From Clostridia bacterium (GTDB taxonomy: Bacteria; Bacillota_A; Clostridia; Oscillospirales; Acutalibacteraceae), in assembly GCA_017435305.1 (NCBI GenBank), contig JAFSFH010000001.1, positions 1-50,977 on the forward strand: a DNA stretch of 50,977 nucleotides, in the 5' to 3' direction. Made by a program: the position numbers and the translations under genes. The stretch's first letter is position 1, and each line of letters starts with the position of its first letter. The notes under the pieces were generated by a model. It saw only the letters and a program-made list of their open reading frames with translations, was not told the DNA's origin and ran no database searches. Shown in pieces: positions 1 through 9,335 of this stretch.

Positions 1-1225
1 AAGCCATGCGGGCACGGTGGAATACCTTTTTGCCCTTTTTGATCATCAGGCCCTCATCGCCGAAGTCGGCGGCGGTGTAGCTGACAGTGGCAACGGTGAT
101 CTTCTCGCCGTTGACCTCCACACCGCCCTGCTCCACCAAACGGCGAGCCTCCTTCTTGGAAGGAGCCAGGCCGCACTTGACCAGCAGATCCAGCACACCG
201 ATGGCGCCGTCGGTCAAATCGTCGGCGGTCAGGTCGGTAGCGGGGACGTTGGACATATCGCCGCCGCCCACGAACAGGGCCTTGGCGGCCTGCTCGGCCT
301 TGGTGGCCTCTTCCTCGCCGTGGACCAGCTTGGTCAGCTCGAAAGCCAAAATTTCCTTGGCGCGGTTGAGCTGGCTGCCCTCCCACTTGTCCATCTCGTC
401 GATCTGCTTCAAAGGCAGGAAGGTCAGCATACGCAGGCACTTAAGCACATCCTCATCGCCCACGTTGCGCCAGTACTGATAGAAGTCGTAGGGACTGGTC
501 TTGTTGGGATCCAGCCACACAGCGCCCTTGGCGGTCTTGCCCATCTTCTTGCCCTCGGAGTTGAGCAGCAGGGTGATGGTCATGGCGTGGGCGTCCTTGC
601 CCAGCTTACGGCGGATCAGCTCGGTGCCGCCCAGCATATTGCTCCACTGGTCGTTGCCGCCGAACTGCAGGTTACAGCCGTGGGTCTGGAACAGACGGTA
701 GAAGTCGTAGGACTGCATAATCATATAGTTAAACTCCAGGAAGGACAGACCCTTTTCCATACGCTGCTTATAGCACTCGGCGCGCAGCATATTGTTCACG
801 GAGAAGCAGGCGCCCACCTCCCGCAGGACCTCCACGTAGTTCAGATCCAGCAGCCAGTCGGCGTTGTTCACCATCTCGGCCTTACCCTCGCCGAACTCGA
901 TAAACCGCTCCATCTGCTTCTTAAAGCAGTCGCAATTGTGCTGGATCTGCTCACGGGTCATCATAGAGCGCATATCGGTACGACCGGAGGGGTCGCCGAT
1001 CATAGCGGTGCCGCCGCCGATGAGGGCGATGGGCTTGTTGCCCGCCATCTGCAGACGCTTCATCAGGCACAGAGCCATAAAGTGACCCACGTGCAGGCTG
1101 TCGGCGGTGGGGTCGAAGCCGATGTAAAAGGTCGCCTTTCCGGCGTTGATCAGTTCTTTAATTTGTTCCTCGTCGGTCACCTGGGCGATCAGGCCGCGGG
1201 CAACCAGTTCTTCGTAAACGGTCAT
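1..1225 (-). CDS. tyrS: Tyrosyl-tRNA synthetase, 3' end cut by window edge
   Basis: Class I aminoacyl-tRNA synthetase that charges tRNA-Tyr with tyrosine in the cytoplasm. The minus-strand reading frame from the ATG at 1225 begins [15 protein letters not shown] and runs open to position 1. It contains the tyrosine-site segment [13 protein letters not shown], whose HVGH end is the HIGH-type ATP motif, and [13 protein letters not shown]. Near the left edge it reads [16 protein letters not shown], typical of the C-terminal S4-like RNA-binding domain. About 408 codons are visible and the family is about 400-420 residues, so only the last few residues are missing. AAGGAGAG precedes the start at good spacing. 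It has its own sigma-A promoter overlapping the end of recN. No T-box leader fits in the 55-nt gap. Confidence 0.95.
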   Translation of the reverse strand, partial: MTVYEELVARGLIAQVTDEEQIKELINAGKATFYIGFDPTADSLHVGHFMALCLMKRLQMAGNKPIALIGGGTAMIGDPSGRTDMRSMMTREQIQHNCDCFKKQMERFIEFGEGKAEMVNNADWLLDLNYVEVLREVGACFSVNNMLRAECYKQRMEKGLSFLEFNYMIMQSYDFYRLFQTHGCNLQFGGNDQWSNMLGGTELIRRKLGKDAHAMTITLLLNSEGKKMGKTAKGAVWLDPNKTSPYDFYQYWRNVGDEDVLKCLRMLTFLPLKQIDEMDKWEGSQLNRAKEILAFELTKLVHGEEEATKAEQAAKALFVGGGDMSNVPATDLTADDLTDGAIGVLDLLVKCGLAPSKKEARRLVEQGGVEVNGEKITVATVSYTAADFGDEGLMIKKGKKVFHRARMA

Positions 1226-1255
1226 GGGTATCTCTCCTTAAAACAAATTGGGGTT

Positions 1256-1284
1256 ATTATACTATCTTTCAATAAGCGTGTCAA
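1256..1284 (-). promoter_or_regulatory. Sigma-A promoter of tyrS
   Basis: On the minus strand TTGACA (1279-1284) and TATAAT (1256-1261) are perfect consensus hexamers separated by 17 nt. The -35 box overlaps the recN stop codon. The promoter lies about 30 nt upstream of the tyrS start, so the transcript leader must be very short. Confidence 0.88.
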
Positions 1285-2951
1285 GTCACCGCGCGGCTAC
1301 GCAGCTCCGCCGCCGCAGACAGGGTGGTATCGGTGACGGTGCCACCCATAATGCGAGCCAGCTCCTGCAGGCGATCCGCCTCTGCCAGATCGGTAACCAC
1401 CGTGTAGGTGCGCCCGTCCGACACCGACTTTTGTACCAGCAGGTGGCTGTGTCCGCAGGCGGCGATCTGTGCCAGGTGGGTGACGCACAGCACCTGCCGC
1501 TTATCGGCGATGCCCCGCATCAGGGTGCCCACCCTACCGGCGGCGTGACCGCTGATGCCGCTGTCCACCTCGTCAAACACCATGGTGTCGATGTCGTCCA
1601 CCTGTGCCAGCACGCTCTTAAGCGCCAGCATAATGCGGGACAGTTCGCCGCCGGAGGCGGTCTTGGCGATGGATTTGGGCGGTTCGCCGGGGTTGGAGGC
1701 GATGAGGAACTCCACCTTATCACCACCCATAGCGGTCAAGGCGGTGGGCTCCAGCGACACCGCCAATTTCACGTGGGGCATATCCATAAAGGTCAGCTGT
1801 CGGCACACGTCCTGCTCAAACCGCACGGCCGCCTGCTTACGGGCGGCGGTCAGCGTCTGCGAGGCGGCGATGGTGGCGTCCCGCGCCACGTCCGACTGGC
1901 GCTCCAGCTGTGCCAGATATTCGTCGGAGGACTGAATGCCCGCCAGCTCGGTCTGCATATCCGCCAGCTTGTCCAGCAGAGCCTGCTCGTCGGTAACGCC
2001 GTGCTGCTTCATCAGGCGGGCGATCAGCGCCAGGCGATCCTCAATAGCGGACAATTCCTGCTCGCTGAAGGACAGACCGTCCTCAAAGTCCGCCGCGTCC
2101 TCCGCCACCGCCTGCACCTCGTACAGGCTGTTCTGCAGGCGGGACGCCATCTCCCGCAATTCGGGAGCCACGTCCTCCACGCTCTGCAGAGCGTGGACGG
2201 CATCGGTCAGACGGGTCAGCACACCCGCGGTGCTGTCGTCATCCTCCATACCGCCGCGAACCAGGCGCAGAGCGGACGCCAGCTTCTCGCTGTGGCGGGC
2301 CATATCCCGACGGGCGGTCAATTCCGCCTCCTCGCCGGGGCGGATGTCCGCCCGCTCCAGCGCGGCGATCTGCTGCTCCAGTTGGGCGGTACGGAAGGCT
2401 TTTTCCTGTTCATCCATTGTCGCCGCCTTAATGGCGCGACGGATGCGGCAATATTCCTGATAGGCAGTCCGATAGTCGGACACAACGTCATCCAATTCAC
2501 CCAGGCGATCCAGGTACTCCACGTGGCGTTCCTGCTGCAGCAACGCCTGATTCTCGTGCTGTCCGTGGATATTCACCAGCATACGCCCGATCTGCCGTAG
2601 TGTGGACACGGTGGTGGGGCGGCCGCCCACGCGGCAGCTGCCCTTGCCATCCGCGGTGATGCTCCGCTGAATCAGCAGAGTGCCGTCCTCCTCGGGAGGC
2701 AGGTCCAGCTCGTCCAGCAGGGTCACCACCGCCGCCGGTAGGTCGTCAAACACGCCGGATATGTAGGCGCGGTCGGCGCCGCTGCGCACCACGTCACGGG
2801 TGATGCGCTCGCCCAGCAGGGCATTGATGGCATCGATGACGATGGACTTTCCCGCGCCGGTCTCGCCGGTCAGCACCGTCAGACCGCGGGAAAAGGTGAT
2901 GTCCGTCTTTTCTATGACCGCCACATTCTCAATGTGTAGGCACTGTAGCAT
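1281..2951 (-). CDS. recN: DNA repair protein RecN
   Basis: SMC-like ATPase that acts early in recombinational repair of double-strand breaks, tethering DNA ends. The 556-residue protein is full length for the family. Walker A GETGAGKS is at residues 29-36. A long coiled-coil-forming middle follows (about 150-370). The ABC signature SGGELS is at about 433-438 and Walker B FDEVD at about 459-463. It follows argR by 8 nt, and argR-recN is the standard Firmicutes order. The ribosome binding site is modest. No key residue is missing. Confidence 0.97.
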   Translation of the reverse strand: MLQCLHIENVAVIEKTDITFSRGLTVLTGETGAGKSIVIDAINALLGERITRDVVRSGADRAYISGVFDDLPAAVVTLLDELDLPPEEDGTLLIQRSITADGKGSCRVGGRPTTVSTLRQIGRMLVNIHGQHENQALLQQERHVEYLDRLGELDDVVSDYRTAYQEYCRIRRAIKAATMDEQEKAFRTAQLEQQIAALERADIRPGEEAELTARRDMARHSEKLASALRLVRGGMEDDDSTAGVLTRLTDAVHALQSVEDVAPELREMASRLQNSLYEVQAVAEDAADFEDGLSFSEQELSAIEDRLALIARLMKQHGVTDEQALLDKLADMQTELAGIQSSDEYLAQLERQSDVARDATIAASQTLTAARKQAAVRFEQDVCRQLTFMDMPHVKLAVSLEPTALTAMGGDKVEFLIASNPGEPPKSIAKTASGGELSRIMLALKSVLAQVDDIDTMVFDEVDSGISGHAAGRVGTLMRGIADKRQVLCVTHLAQIAACGHSHLLVQKSVSDGRTYTVVTDLAEADRLQELARIMGGTVTDTTLSAAAELRSRAVT

Positions 2952-2959
2952 AGGTTCTC

Positions 2960-3421
2960 TTACCTCTCCCCGTCGGTCATCATTTTCTTCAGCTCGATGG
3001 TCAGATCCTCTGCCGCCCGCTCATCGGTGGCGATGCACAGGAAGGTATCGTCACCCGCCAGGGTGCCCACCACCTGATTCCAGTGCAGGGAGTCCATAGC
3101 CGCGCAGGCGCCCTGCGCCATACCGGGCAGGCAGTTGACCACCACGATGTTCTGGGCGTACTGCACCCGTACCACCGCACCGGAGAAGATGGAATGGAAC
3201 TTGGAGGAAATGTGCTCCTGACCGCTCTTGGCCGTAACGTAGCGGTAGCCACCGGAGCGGTCGGGGGTCTTGCTCAGGCGCAACTCCTTAATGTCGCGGG
3301 ACACGGTGGCCTGGGTTACGTCGTAACCGGCCTGCCGCAGGTGAGCCTGCAGCTCCTCCTGTGTTTCAATGGCATTGTTATTGATGATCTCCAGAATCTT
3401 TGCATGACGTCGTATTTTCAT
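2960..3421 (-). CDS. argR: Arginine repressor ArgR
   Basis: Hexameric, arginine-responsive transcription factor controlling arginine synthesis and catabolism. The N-terminal winged helix (residues 1-65) contains QATVSRDIKEL, the DNA-recognition helix. The C-terminal domain carries the arginine-binding and oligomerisation motif GTLAGDDT (119-126) with the paired aspartates. I chose the ATG at 3421 (MKIRRHAKIL) because AGGAG sits 9 nt upstream of it; the in-frame ATG at 3430 directly abuts that Shine-Dalgarno. The 153-residue product is normal length. Its start is only a few bases from the nadK stop, so the two are coupled. Confidence 0.95.
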   Translation of the reverse strand: MKIRRHAKILEIINNNAIETQEELQAHLRQAGYDVTQATVSRDIKELRLSKTPDRSGGYRYVTAKSGQEHISSKFHSIFSGAVVRVQYAQNIVVVNCLPGMAQGACAAMDSLHWNQVVGTLAGDDTFLCIATDERAAEDLTIELKKMMTDGER

Positions 3422-3426
3422 TCCGT

Positions 3427-4263
3427 TCATCTCCTATCGAATAATTTATGACGTAAGCCGTCGTAAAAGGTCGTATCCGTCAGCCGTATCAGCCGCGCGG
3501 TGGTGGCGGCACGGCGCACCGTCACACGGTCGGCGGCGGTCAGCGAGATATTCTGCTCGCCGTCCACGGTGATAAAGGCAGGGGCGCCGTCGGCGGCGGT
3601 GGCCTGCAGGGTCAACACCGCATCGGCGGGCAGCACCCGCGAGCGGGAATCCAGCGAATGGGGACACACCGGCGTCAACAGCAGACAGTCCACCGCCGGA
3701 TCCACCACGGGACCGCCGGCAGACAGCGAATAGGCTGTAGAGCCGGTGGGGGTGGCGACGATGATGCCGTCGCCGCGGCAGGTGAGTATCTCCTGCTCGC
3801 CGCTGTGCACCGTCACGTCCACCAGACGGGACAGACTGCCGCGGGAAATCACCGCCTCGTTCATAGCGGTGAGGGTGGTCTCCCCCTCCGCGGTATGTAC
3901 CGTAATATCCAGAAGAGCCCGCTGCTCTACGGCGTAGCCGCCCTCCAATAGATCGGTCAGCCGCGGCAGCTCCTCCGGCTCCAGACCCGCCAGAAAGCCC
4001 AGGCGCCCGCCGTTAATGCCCAGCACGGGACATCCCACCATCGCCGCGGCCTTCGCCACGTGCATAATGGTGCCGTCACCGCCGATGGCCACGGCGGCAT
4101 CGGTGCCCTCCAGCGCCTGTATCAGCTGAGGGGCGGTGGGCATAGCCGTCTGGGCGCACACCACCCGCACCTTGGCGCCGGCATCGGCCAGCTGTCGGCC
4201 GACCTGACGCACCAGAGCGTCGTTGTCACTCTTCGATTGATTGGGAACAACGGCAATCAACAT
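3427..4263 (-). CDS. nadK: NAD kinase
   Basis: Phosphorylates NAD+ to NADP+ using ATP or polyphosphate; cytoplasmic and the only route to NADP. The 278-residue protein has the diagnostic GGDGT motif at 61-65, then NGGRLGFLA (about 84-92). The later segment TPTGSTAYSLSAGGP forms the conserved NAD-binding strand and loop. A strong AGGAGG lies ahead of the ATG at 4263. It sits between tlyA and argR in one polycistronic unit with 16-nt and near-zero gaps, the common clostridial arrangement. Confidence 0.96.
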   Translation of the reverse strand: MLIAVVPNQSKSDNDALVRQVGRQLADAGAKVRVVCAQTAMPTAPQLIQALEGTDAAVAIGGDGTIMHVAKAAAMVGCPVLGINGGRLGFLAGLEPEELPRLTDLLEGGYAVEQRALLDITVHTAEGETTLTAMNEAVISRGSLSRLVDVTVHSGEQEILTCRGDGIIVATPTGSTAYSLSAGGPVVDPAVDCLLLTPVCPHSLDSRSRVLPADAVLTLQATAADGAPAFITVDGEQNISLTAADRVTVRRAATTARLIRLTDTTFYDGLRHKLFDRR

Positions 4264-4279
4264 AGTGTTCCCTCCTATC

Positions 4280-5086
4280 CTACTTCAGTTGTTCAAAAGC
4301 GGCATCCACCACGGCGACAGGGTCCACAAGGATACCCTCCCCCTCACGGCGAAGCACCGCCAGATATTCAATATTACCCTCGCCGCCGGTGATGGGAGAA
4401 TGTCCCAGCCACCCCACCGTCAGACCCAGCGAGGCAAACAGCGCCAGTTGCTCTGCCAGCACCCGCTGATGCACCCGGCGATCCTTCACCACGCCCCGTT
4501 TGCCGACGGCGGCTCTGCCTGCCTCAAACTGGGGCTTGATCAGGCAGACCAAGGTGGCGCTCTGCGCCAGATACGGCACCACGGCAGGCAGCACGTTGGA
4601 CAGAGATACGAAGGACACGTCCACCGAGCAGAAGGTGATACTACCCTGCTCCACCGTCTGTCGCAGGCGGTCGCTGCGCACGTCGGTGCCCTCCAGCACC
4701 GTCACGCGGCTATCCTGACGCAGGGACGGGTGCAATTGGTCGTGACCCACGTCCACCGCGTACACGCGAGCGGCACCACACTGCAGCATACAGTCGGTGA
4801 AGCCACCGGTGGAGGAGCCCACGTCCATCGCCACCGCGTCGGTCAGGGTCAGACCCGCCGCCTCGATAGCCCGCTCCAGCTTATATCCGCCGCGACCCAC
4901 GTATTTCTCCCGCGGTGCGCGGCACTCCACCGTCCGATCGGGGGTGACGGTGCGGGACGCCTTGGTCACCACCACGCCATCCACCAGCACCTGACCGGTG
5001 GTAATCAGTTCTTTTGCCTTATCCCGTCCGCCGGCATAACCGGCAGACACCAAATACGCATCCAAGCGGATGCCGTTGTCCGCCAT
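4280..5086 (-). CDS. tlyA: TlyA family rRNA 2'-O-methyltransferase
   Basis: S4-domain plus FtsJ/RrmJ-like methyltransferase; in characterised members it 2'-O-methylates cytidines of 16S and 23S rRNA. The S4 RNA-binding domain covers residues 1-65 (starting RLDAYLVSAGYAGGR). The SAM-binding motif MDVGSSTGGFTDCML lies near residue 87. I use the ATG at 5086 rather than the in-frame GTG at 5089: GGAGG is 7 nt upstream, and this start overlaps the dxs stop as TGATG. That gives 268 residues, a normal length. The FtsJ part is intact. Some homologues are labelled hemolysins, which is historical. Confidence 0.93.
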   Translation of the reverse strand: MADNGIRLDAYLVSAGYAGGRDKAKELITTGQVLVDGVVVTKASRTVTPDRTVECRAPREKYVGRGGYKLERAIEAAGLTLTDAVAMDVGSSTGGFTDCMLQCGAARVYAVDVGHDQLHPSLRQDSRVTVLEGTDVRSDRLRQTVEQGSITFCSVDVSFVSLSNVLPAVVPYLAQSATLVCLIKPQFEAGRAAVGKRGVVKDRRVHQRVLAEQLALFASLGLTVGWLGHSPITGGEGNIEYLAVLRREGEGILVDPVAVVDAAFEQLK

Positions 5087-6936
5087 CACAGATCCTCCGT
5101 ATAGCGGGACACGAAGTCCGCGACACCCTCGGCGTCCAGACCCAGCCGATGCAGACCCTGCGGGGTGGTGCAGGCGCCCAACGTCTCCTCAATGGAGCGC
5201 ACGCCGTAGCGTCCCTGATAGCCATCCGCCGCCAGCGCACTGCCCAGCAGCTCGCCCACGCCGCCGCGCGCCTCCTCCAACACCAGCACACAGCGGTATC
5301 GGCGGGCACGGGTGACGATGTCGTCGGTCAGGGGTAACACGCGGTTGAGCTTCAACACCGACACCGACCGTCCCTGTGCGCGGGCGGCAGCCGCATAGGC
5401 GGCTACCTCGGCATAGGTGCGCCCGTAGGTGACCAGCAGCGTCTCCTCACCGTCCTCGTCCCACAGCGTGGGGGTCGCCTGAGGTGTATAGTCCGCCAGA
5501 CGGATGTCCTCGCCGCCCTTGGGATAGCGCACGGCAGCGATGCCGTCGGTATCGTACAGCGCCTGCTTAAGGTGCAATTCCAGCTCACTAAAGGTGGCGG
5601 GAGCGTACAGCGTGGTGTTGGGCACGGTGGCCAGCATCGCCACGTCATAAATGCCCTGATGGGTCTCACCGTCGTCCGGCACCACGCCGGCGCGGTCAAT
5701 GGCCAGCACCACGTGATTATTCATCAGCGACGTGTCGTTGATCAGCTGGTCGTAGGCTCTCTGCAGGAAGGTGGAATACACCGCAAACACCGGCAACAGA
5801 CCGCCGCGAGCCATACCGGACGAGAAGGTCACGGCGTGCTCCTCAGCGATGCCGGTATCAAAGAAGCGGGTGGGATATTTCTCCGCAAAGGCGTCCAGGC
5901 AGGTACCTTTTACCATAGCGGCGGTGACCGCCACGATGCGGTCGTCACCCTCCGCCAGGTCGCATATAGCCTGTCCGAAACGGGAAGAAAAGCTCTCTCC
6001 CCCACCCAGCGGGATGCCGGTGTCGGGGTCGAACCTGGAGATGCCGTGATAGGTATCGGGGTTTTGCTCCGCATAGGGGCTGCCCTTGCCCTTTACCGTG
6101 TTGACGTGCACCACCACAGGACGCTTCATACTGCGGGCGGCGTTGAGCACGTCGTCCAGAGCATCCAGATTGTGGCCGTCCACGGGACCCAAATAACGGA
6201 AGCCCATATCCTCGAAGAAGGTGGTACCCTTCAGCACCGAACGTTTCAGCTTATCCTTTATCCACTGGATAATAGCAATCAACGGCTTACCGATCAGCGG
6301 AATGCGCATCAAGATATGAAAGGTGCGCTGTTTGCTGTGCACGTACCTCTTACGGCTACGCAGGCCGCTGAGATAGCGGGCCACAAAGCCCACGTTGCGG
6401 CTGATGGACATCTTATTATCGTTCAGCACCACGATCAGGCGATCCTCGCTGCGACCGGCGTTGCTCAAGCCCTCATAGGCCAGTCCGCCGGTTAGGGCGC
6501 CGTCACCGATCACCGCCACGGTATAGCCGTCGTCGCCGGTGAGCGCCTTGGCCTTGGCGATACCGTTGGCCACCGAAATAGAGGTGCTGCTGTGACCCGC
6601 CACAAAGGCGTCGTGCTCACTCTCGGCGGGATTGGGGAATCCCGACACGCCCCCCTGCTGACGCAGGCGGTCAAAGTCCTCGTAACGGTCGGTGAGCAGC
6701 TTATGGGCATAGCACTGGTGTCCCACGTCCCACACGATGGCATCGTGGGGGGTGGTGAACGCCCGATGCAACGCCACGGTCAATTCCACCGTGCCCAAAT
6801 TAGAGGCCAGGTGACCGCCGGTGCGGGACACCACATCGATCATCCGCTTACGCAGCTGTGCGCAGAGGTCAACCAGCTCTTCACGATTCAGTTTTTTGAC
6901 GTCTTCCGAAGAATGGATGTGTTCCAAACTCAGCAT
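5086..6936 (-). CDS. dxs: 1-deoxy-D-xylulose-5-phosphate synthase
   Basis: Thiamine-diphosphate enzyme that condenses pyruvate and glyceraldehyde-3-phosphate, the first step of the MEP isoprenoid pathway. The thiamine-diphosphate/Mg motif GDGALTGG is at about 144-151 with the downstream LNDN at about 171-174. The transketolase pyrimidine-binding and C-terminal domains follow. Start is the ATG at 6936 (MLSLEHIHSS) because GAGG lies 8 nt upstream; the upstream GTG at 6945 overlaps the Shine-Dalgarno. The 616-residue length is typical. It follows ispA by 14 nt, so two isoprenoid genes are cotranscribed. Confidence 0.97.
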   Translation of the reverse strand: MLSLEHIHSSEDVKKLNREELVDLCAQLRKRMIDVVSRTGGHLASNLGTVELTVALHRAFTTPHDAIVWDVGHQCYAHKLLTDRYEDFDRLRQQGGVSGFPNPAESEHDAFVAGHSSTSISVANGIAKAKALTGDDGYTVAVIGDGALTGGLAYEGLSNAGRSEDRLIVVLNDNKMSISRNVGFVARYLSGLRSRKRYVHSKQRTFHILMRIPLIGKPLIAIIQWIKDKLKRSVLKGTTFFEDMGFRYLGPVDGHNLDALDDVLNAARSMKRPVVVHVNTVKGKGSPYAEQNPDTYHGISRFDPDTGIPLGGGESFSSRFGQAICDLAEGDDRIVAVTAAMVKGTCLDAFAEKYPTRFFDTGIAEEHAVTFSSGMARGGLLPVFAVYSTFLQRAYDQLINDTSLMNNHVVLAIDRAGVVPDDGETHQGIYDVAMLATVPNTTLYAPATFSELELHLKQALYDTDGIAAVRYPKGGEDIRLADYTPQATPTLWDEDGEETLLVTYGRTYAEVAAYAAAARAQGRSVSVLKLNRVLPLTDDIVTRARRYRCVLVLEEARGGVGELLGSALAADGYQGRYGVRSIEETLGACTTPQGLHRLGLDAEGVADFVSRYTEDL

Positions 6937-6950
6937 AGGTGTCACCTCTT

Positions 6951-7850
6951 TTAATGGTCGCGGTTCAGCAGTGCCTGCGCCAGCTGACGCAGGCTATCGG
7001 CGTCATCGCCGAAGGCGTCCAACGCCGCCAGCGCCGCGTCGGTACGCTGTGCCGCCAGCACACGGGCCTCATCCAGACCCAGCAGCGACACGTAGGTATT
7101 CTTCTCATTCTCGGAGTCACTGCCCACCGGCTTACCCAACGCCTCGGCGGTGGCGGTGACGTCCAGTATGTCGTCTACGATTTGAAAAGACAGACCGATA
7201 TTCTCGCCGAATATGCGGGCGGCCTGTTCCTGTTGGGGGGTGGCACCTGCCAGGCGGGCGCCCATCACGCAGGCGGCAATCAGCAGTGCCGCCGTCTTAC
7301 CCCGTTGCAATTCCTCCAGGACGGAAAGGTCGATCTCCTTGCCCTCGCTCTGCAGATCGATGACCTGACCGCCCACCATACCGTCGATGCCGGAGGCATC
7401 CGCCAGGGCGGAGGCAGCACCCAGCACCCGCTCCGACGGCAGAGTGCCGCGGTGAGCGGGCTTGAGTACCGTCTCAAAGGCCAGATTCAGCAGTCCGTCA
7501 CCCGCCAGCAGAGCCATGGTCTCACCATACACCGCGTGGGTGGAGGGACGACCGCGGCGCATGGGGCTATTGTCCATACAGGGCAGGTCGTCGTGCACCA
7601 GCGAATAGGAGTGGATCATCTCCAGTGCCGCCGCAAAGGGCAGTGCCGCCTCGGGATCGCCGCCGCACAGACGGCAGAATTCCATCACCAGCACGGGGCG
7701 GATACGCTTTCCACCGTCGGTGCAGGCGTAGGTCATGGCCTCCGCCACCACGGTCTGCAGACCGCCCGTCCCAGGCAGATAGGCAGGCAACGCCGCCTCA
7801 AAGCGGGCGCAGTGTGCCTGTAATTGACTTGAATAAATGGTGTCAGCCAT
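6951..7850 (-). CDS. ispA: Polyprenyl (farnesyl) diphosphate synthase
   Basis: Trans-prenyltransferase condensing IPP with DMAPP/GPP to give farnesyl diphosphate (or geranylgeranyl diphosphate). The first Asp-rich motif DDLPCMD is at 87-93 and the second, DDILD, at about 226-230; both bind Mg-diphosphate. The frame is open further upstream to 8057, but I place the start at the ATG at 7850 (MADTIYSSQL): AGGAG precedes it, and the upstream extension overlaps xseB and is low complexity. The product is 299 residues. Chain-length specificity cannot be fixed from sequence alone. Confidence 0.95.
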   Translation of the reverse strand: MADTIYSSQLQAHCARFEAALPAYLPGTGGLQTVVAEAMTYACTDGGKRIRPVLVMEFCRLCGGDPEAALPFAAALEMIHSYSLVHDDLPCMDNSPMRRGRPSTHAVYGETMALLAGDGLLNLAFETVLKPAHRGTLPSERVLGAASALADASGIDGMVGGQVIDLQSEGKEIDLSVLEELQRGKTAALLIAACVMGARLAGATPQQEQAARIFGENIGLSFQIVDDILDVTATAEALGKPVGSDSENEKNTYVSLLGLDEARVLAAQRTDAALAALDAFGDDADSLRQLAQALLNRDH

Positions 7851-7873
7851 AGTATCTCCTCTTTCGGGCAGAA

Positions 7874-8128
7874 TTACAAAGACAGTTCTTCGCCCATATC
7901 CTCGCCCTGGCGGTCGGACAGGGCGGTGTCGGTATCGCCGGATTCCACGGCGGTCAATTTCAGAATCTTCTGCTCCGCCTCCTTGAGCTGCTTGCTGCAA
8001 TAGGCGGTGAGGGCGGTACCCTCCTCGAACAATTTCAGCGAATCGTCCAGAGAGCATTTGCCCCCTTCCAGGGTGGTGACGATCTGCTCCAAACGAGCCA
8101 TCGCCTGTTCAAACGTCAGTTCAGCCAT
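7874..8128 (-). CDS. xseB: Exodeoxyribonuclease VII small subunit
   Basis: Small subunit of the XseA/XseB single-strand-specific exonuclease. The 84-residue product begins MAELTFEQAMARLEQIV, matches the family N-terminus, and is predicted to be a helical hairpin with an acidic tail. AGGAGG lies upstream. The xseA stop is one base from its start, so it is translationally linked to the large subunit. Confidence 0.95.
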   Translation of the reverse strand: MAELTFEQAMARLEQIVTTLEGGKCSLDDSLKLFEEGTALTAYCSKQLKEAEQKILKLTAVESGDTDTALSDRQGEDMGEELSL

Positions 8129-8129
8129 A

Positions 8130-9335
8130 TTACTGTACCTCCTGTTTATCGGTTACTTGACAAGCCACGGTGCCGTCCGACACCCGCAGATTCAGGGTAT
8201 CCCCCACCTGCACGCGGGACACGCTGTCCAGAACGCCGCCGTCGGCAGTGTAGCCGATGGCATAACCGCGTCCCAGCACCTTCAGTGGGCTGAGGGCATC
8301 CAGCTTGGACGCCGCGGCGGCCAGACGGCGATCCGCCGCGCCCAGCTGTCGGGTAGCGGCGGCGGTAAAGCGGCGGGTCAGATAGTCCAGCCGCATGGTC
8401 TGCTCGTCGGTGTAATATTGCGGTGCGGACAGACACCGCTTATTCCGCATCAGATCCAGACGGGACCGAGCGGCGGTCAACTGATTATGGGTAGCGGTGG
8501 AAAGGCGGGCGCGCACCGTGTCCATAAAGGTCAGCAGTCGTCCCCCGTCCGGTACGGCCAATTCCGCCGCCGCCGAGGGGGTGGGAGCCCGCAAGTCCGC
8601 CACAAAATCGCAAATGGTAAAATCGGTCTCGTGACCCACGGCGGAGATGACGGGGATGGCGGAATCCGCCACCGCACGGGCAACCGTCTCCTCGTTAAAC
8701 GCCCACAGATCCTCAATGGAGCCGCCGCCGCGACCCACGATGAGTACGTCTGCGGCGTTAGCGGCATTAAACCGTCGGATGGCGTCCACGATGGAGGGGG
8801 CGGCACCGTCACCCTGCACCAGCACGGGGCAGAACACCACCTGCGCCAGCGGATACCGCCGACCCAGCACGTTGAGGATGTCCCGCACCGCCGCACCGGT
8901 GGGGGACGTGATCACGCCCACGCGGTTGGGGTATTTGGGCAGGGGGCGCTTTCGGCTGTCGTCAAACAGACCCTCCCCCGCCAGCTTCTTTTTCAGCTGT
9001 TCAAAGGCAACCTGCAGGGCACCCACGCCGTCAGGCTGCATCTCGTCAATATAGATCTGGTAGGCGCCGGTATTCTCATACAGCGACACCCGCGCCCGCA
9101 CGATCACCCGCATACCGTCCTCGGGACGGAACGCCAGCTTGGACGCGCTCCATTTGAACATTACCGCACGGACGGCGGCAGAATCGTCCTTGAGCGTCAT
9201 ATACATATGACCGGACTGATAGTGGTGGGTGAAGTTGGATATCTCACCGCTGACGTGCACCGAAGCCAGCTGGGGGTCGCCCTCCAGCAGGGTCTTGACG
9301 TAGTGGTTGAGCTGTCCCACCGAAATGACCTTCAT
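8130..9335 (-). CDS. xseA: Exodeoxyribonuclease VII large subunit
   Basis: Catalytic subunit of exonuclease VII, which degrades single-stranded DNA from both ends. An N-terminal OB-fold (residues 1-100, beginning MKVISVGQLNHYVKTLLEGD) is followed by the catalytic region. That region includes GVITSPTGAAVRDILNVL, the VGRGGGSIEDLWAFN segment and VGHETDFTICDFVADLRAPTP. A helical C-terminal region completes 401 residues. GGAGG precedes the ATG. The first bases overlap the stop of the Kae1-like gene by 4 nt (ATGA). Confidence 0.97.
   Translation of the reverse strand: MKVISVGQLNHYVKTLLEGDPQLASVHVSGEISNFTHHYQSGHMYMTLKDDSAAVRAVMFKWSASKLAFRPEDGMRVIVRARVSLYENTGAYQIYIDEMQPDGVGALQVAFEQLKKKLAGEGLFDDSRKRPLPKYPNRVGVITSPTGAAVRDILNVLGRRYPLAQVVFCPVLVQGDGAAPSIVDAIRRFNAANAADVLIVGRGGGSIEDLWAFNEETVARAVADSAIPVISAVGHETDFTICDFVADLRAPTPSAAAELAVPDGGRLLTFMDTVRARLSTATHNQLTAARSRLDLMRNKRCLSAPQYYTDEQTMRLDYLTRRFTAAATRQLGAADRRLAAAASKLDALSPLKVLGRGYAIGYTADGGVLDSVSRVQVGDTLNLRVSDGTVACQVTDKQEVQ

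Noticed and set aside
1226..1280. T-box leader for tyrS
   Set aside because: The gap is 55 nt and contains the promoter; no T-box sequence or specifier hairpin is present.
17..1336. 439-codon open frame on the plus strand opposite tyrS
   Set aside because: It is a shadow: the minus strand reads as a full tyrosyl-tRNA synthetase with known motifs, whereas the plus frame is low complexity (His/Gly/Leu/Val-rich) and has no ribosome binding site.
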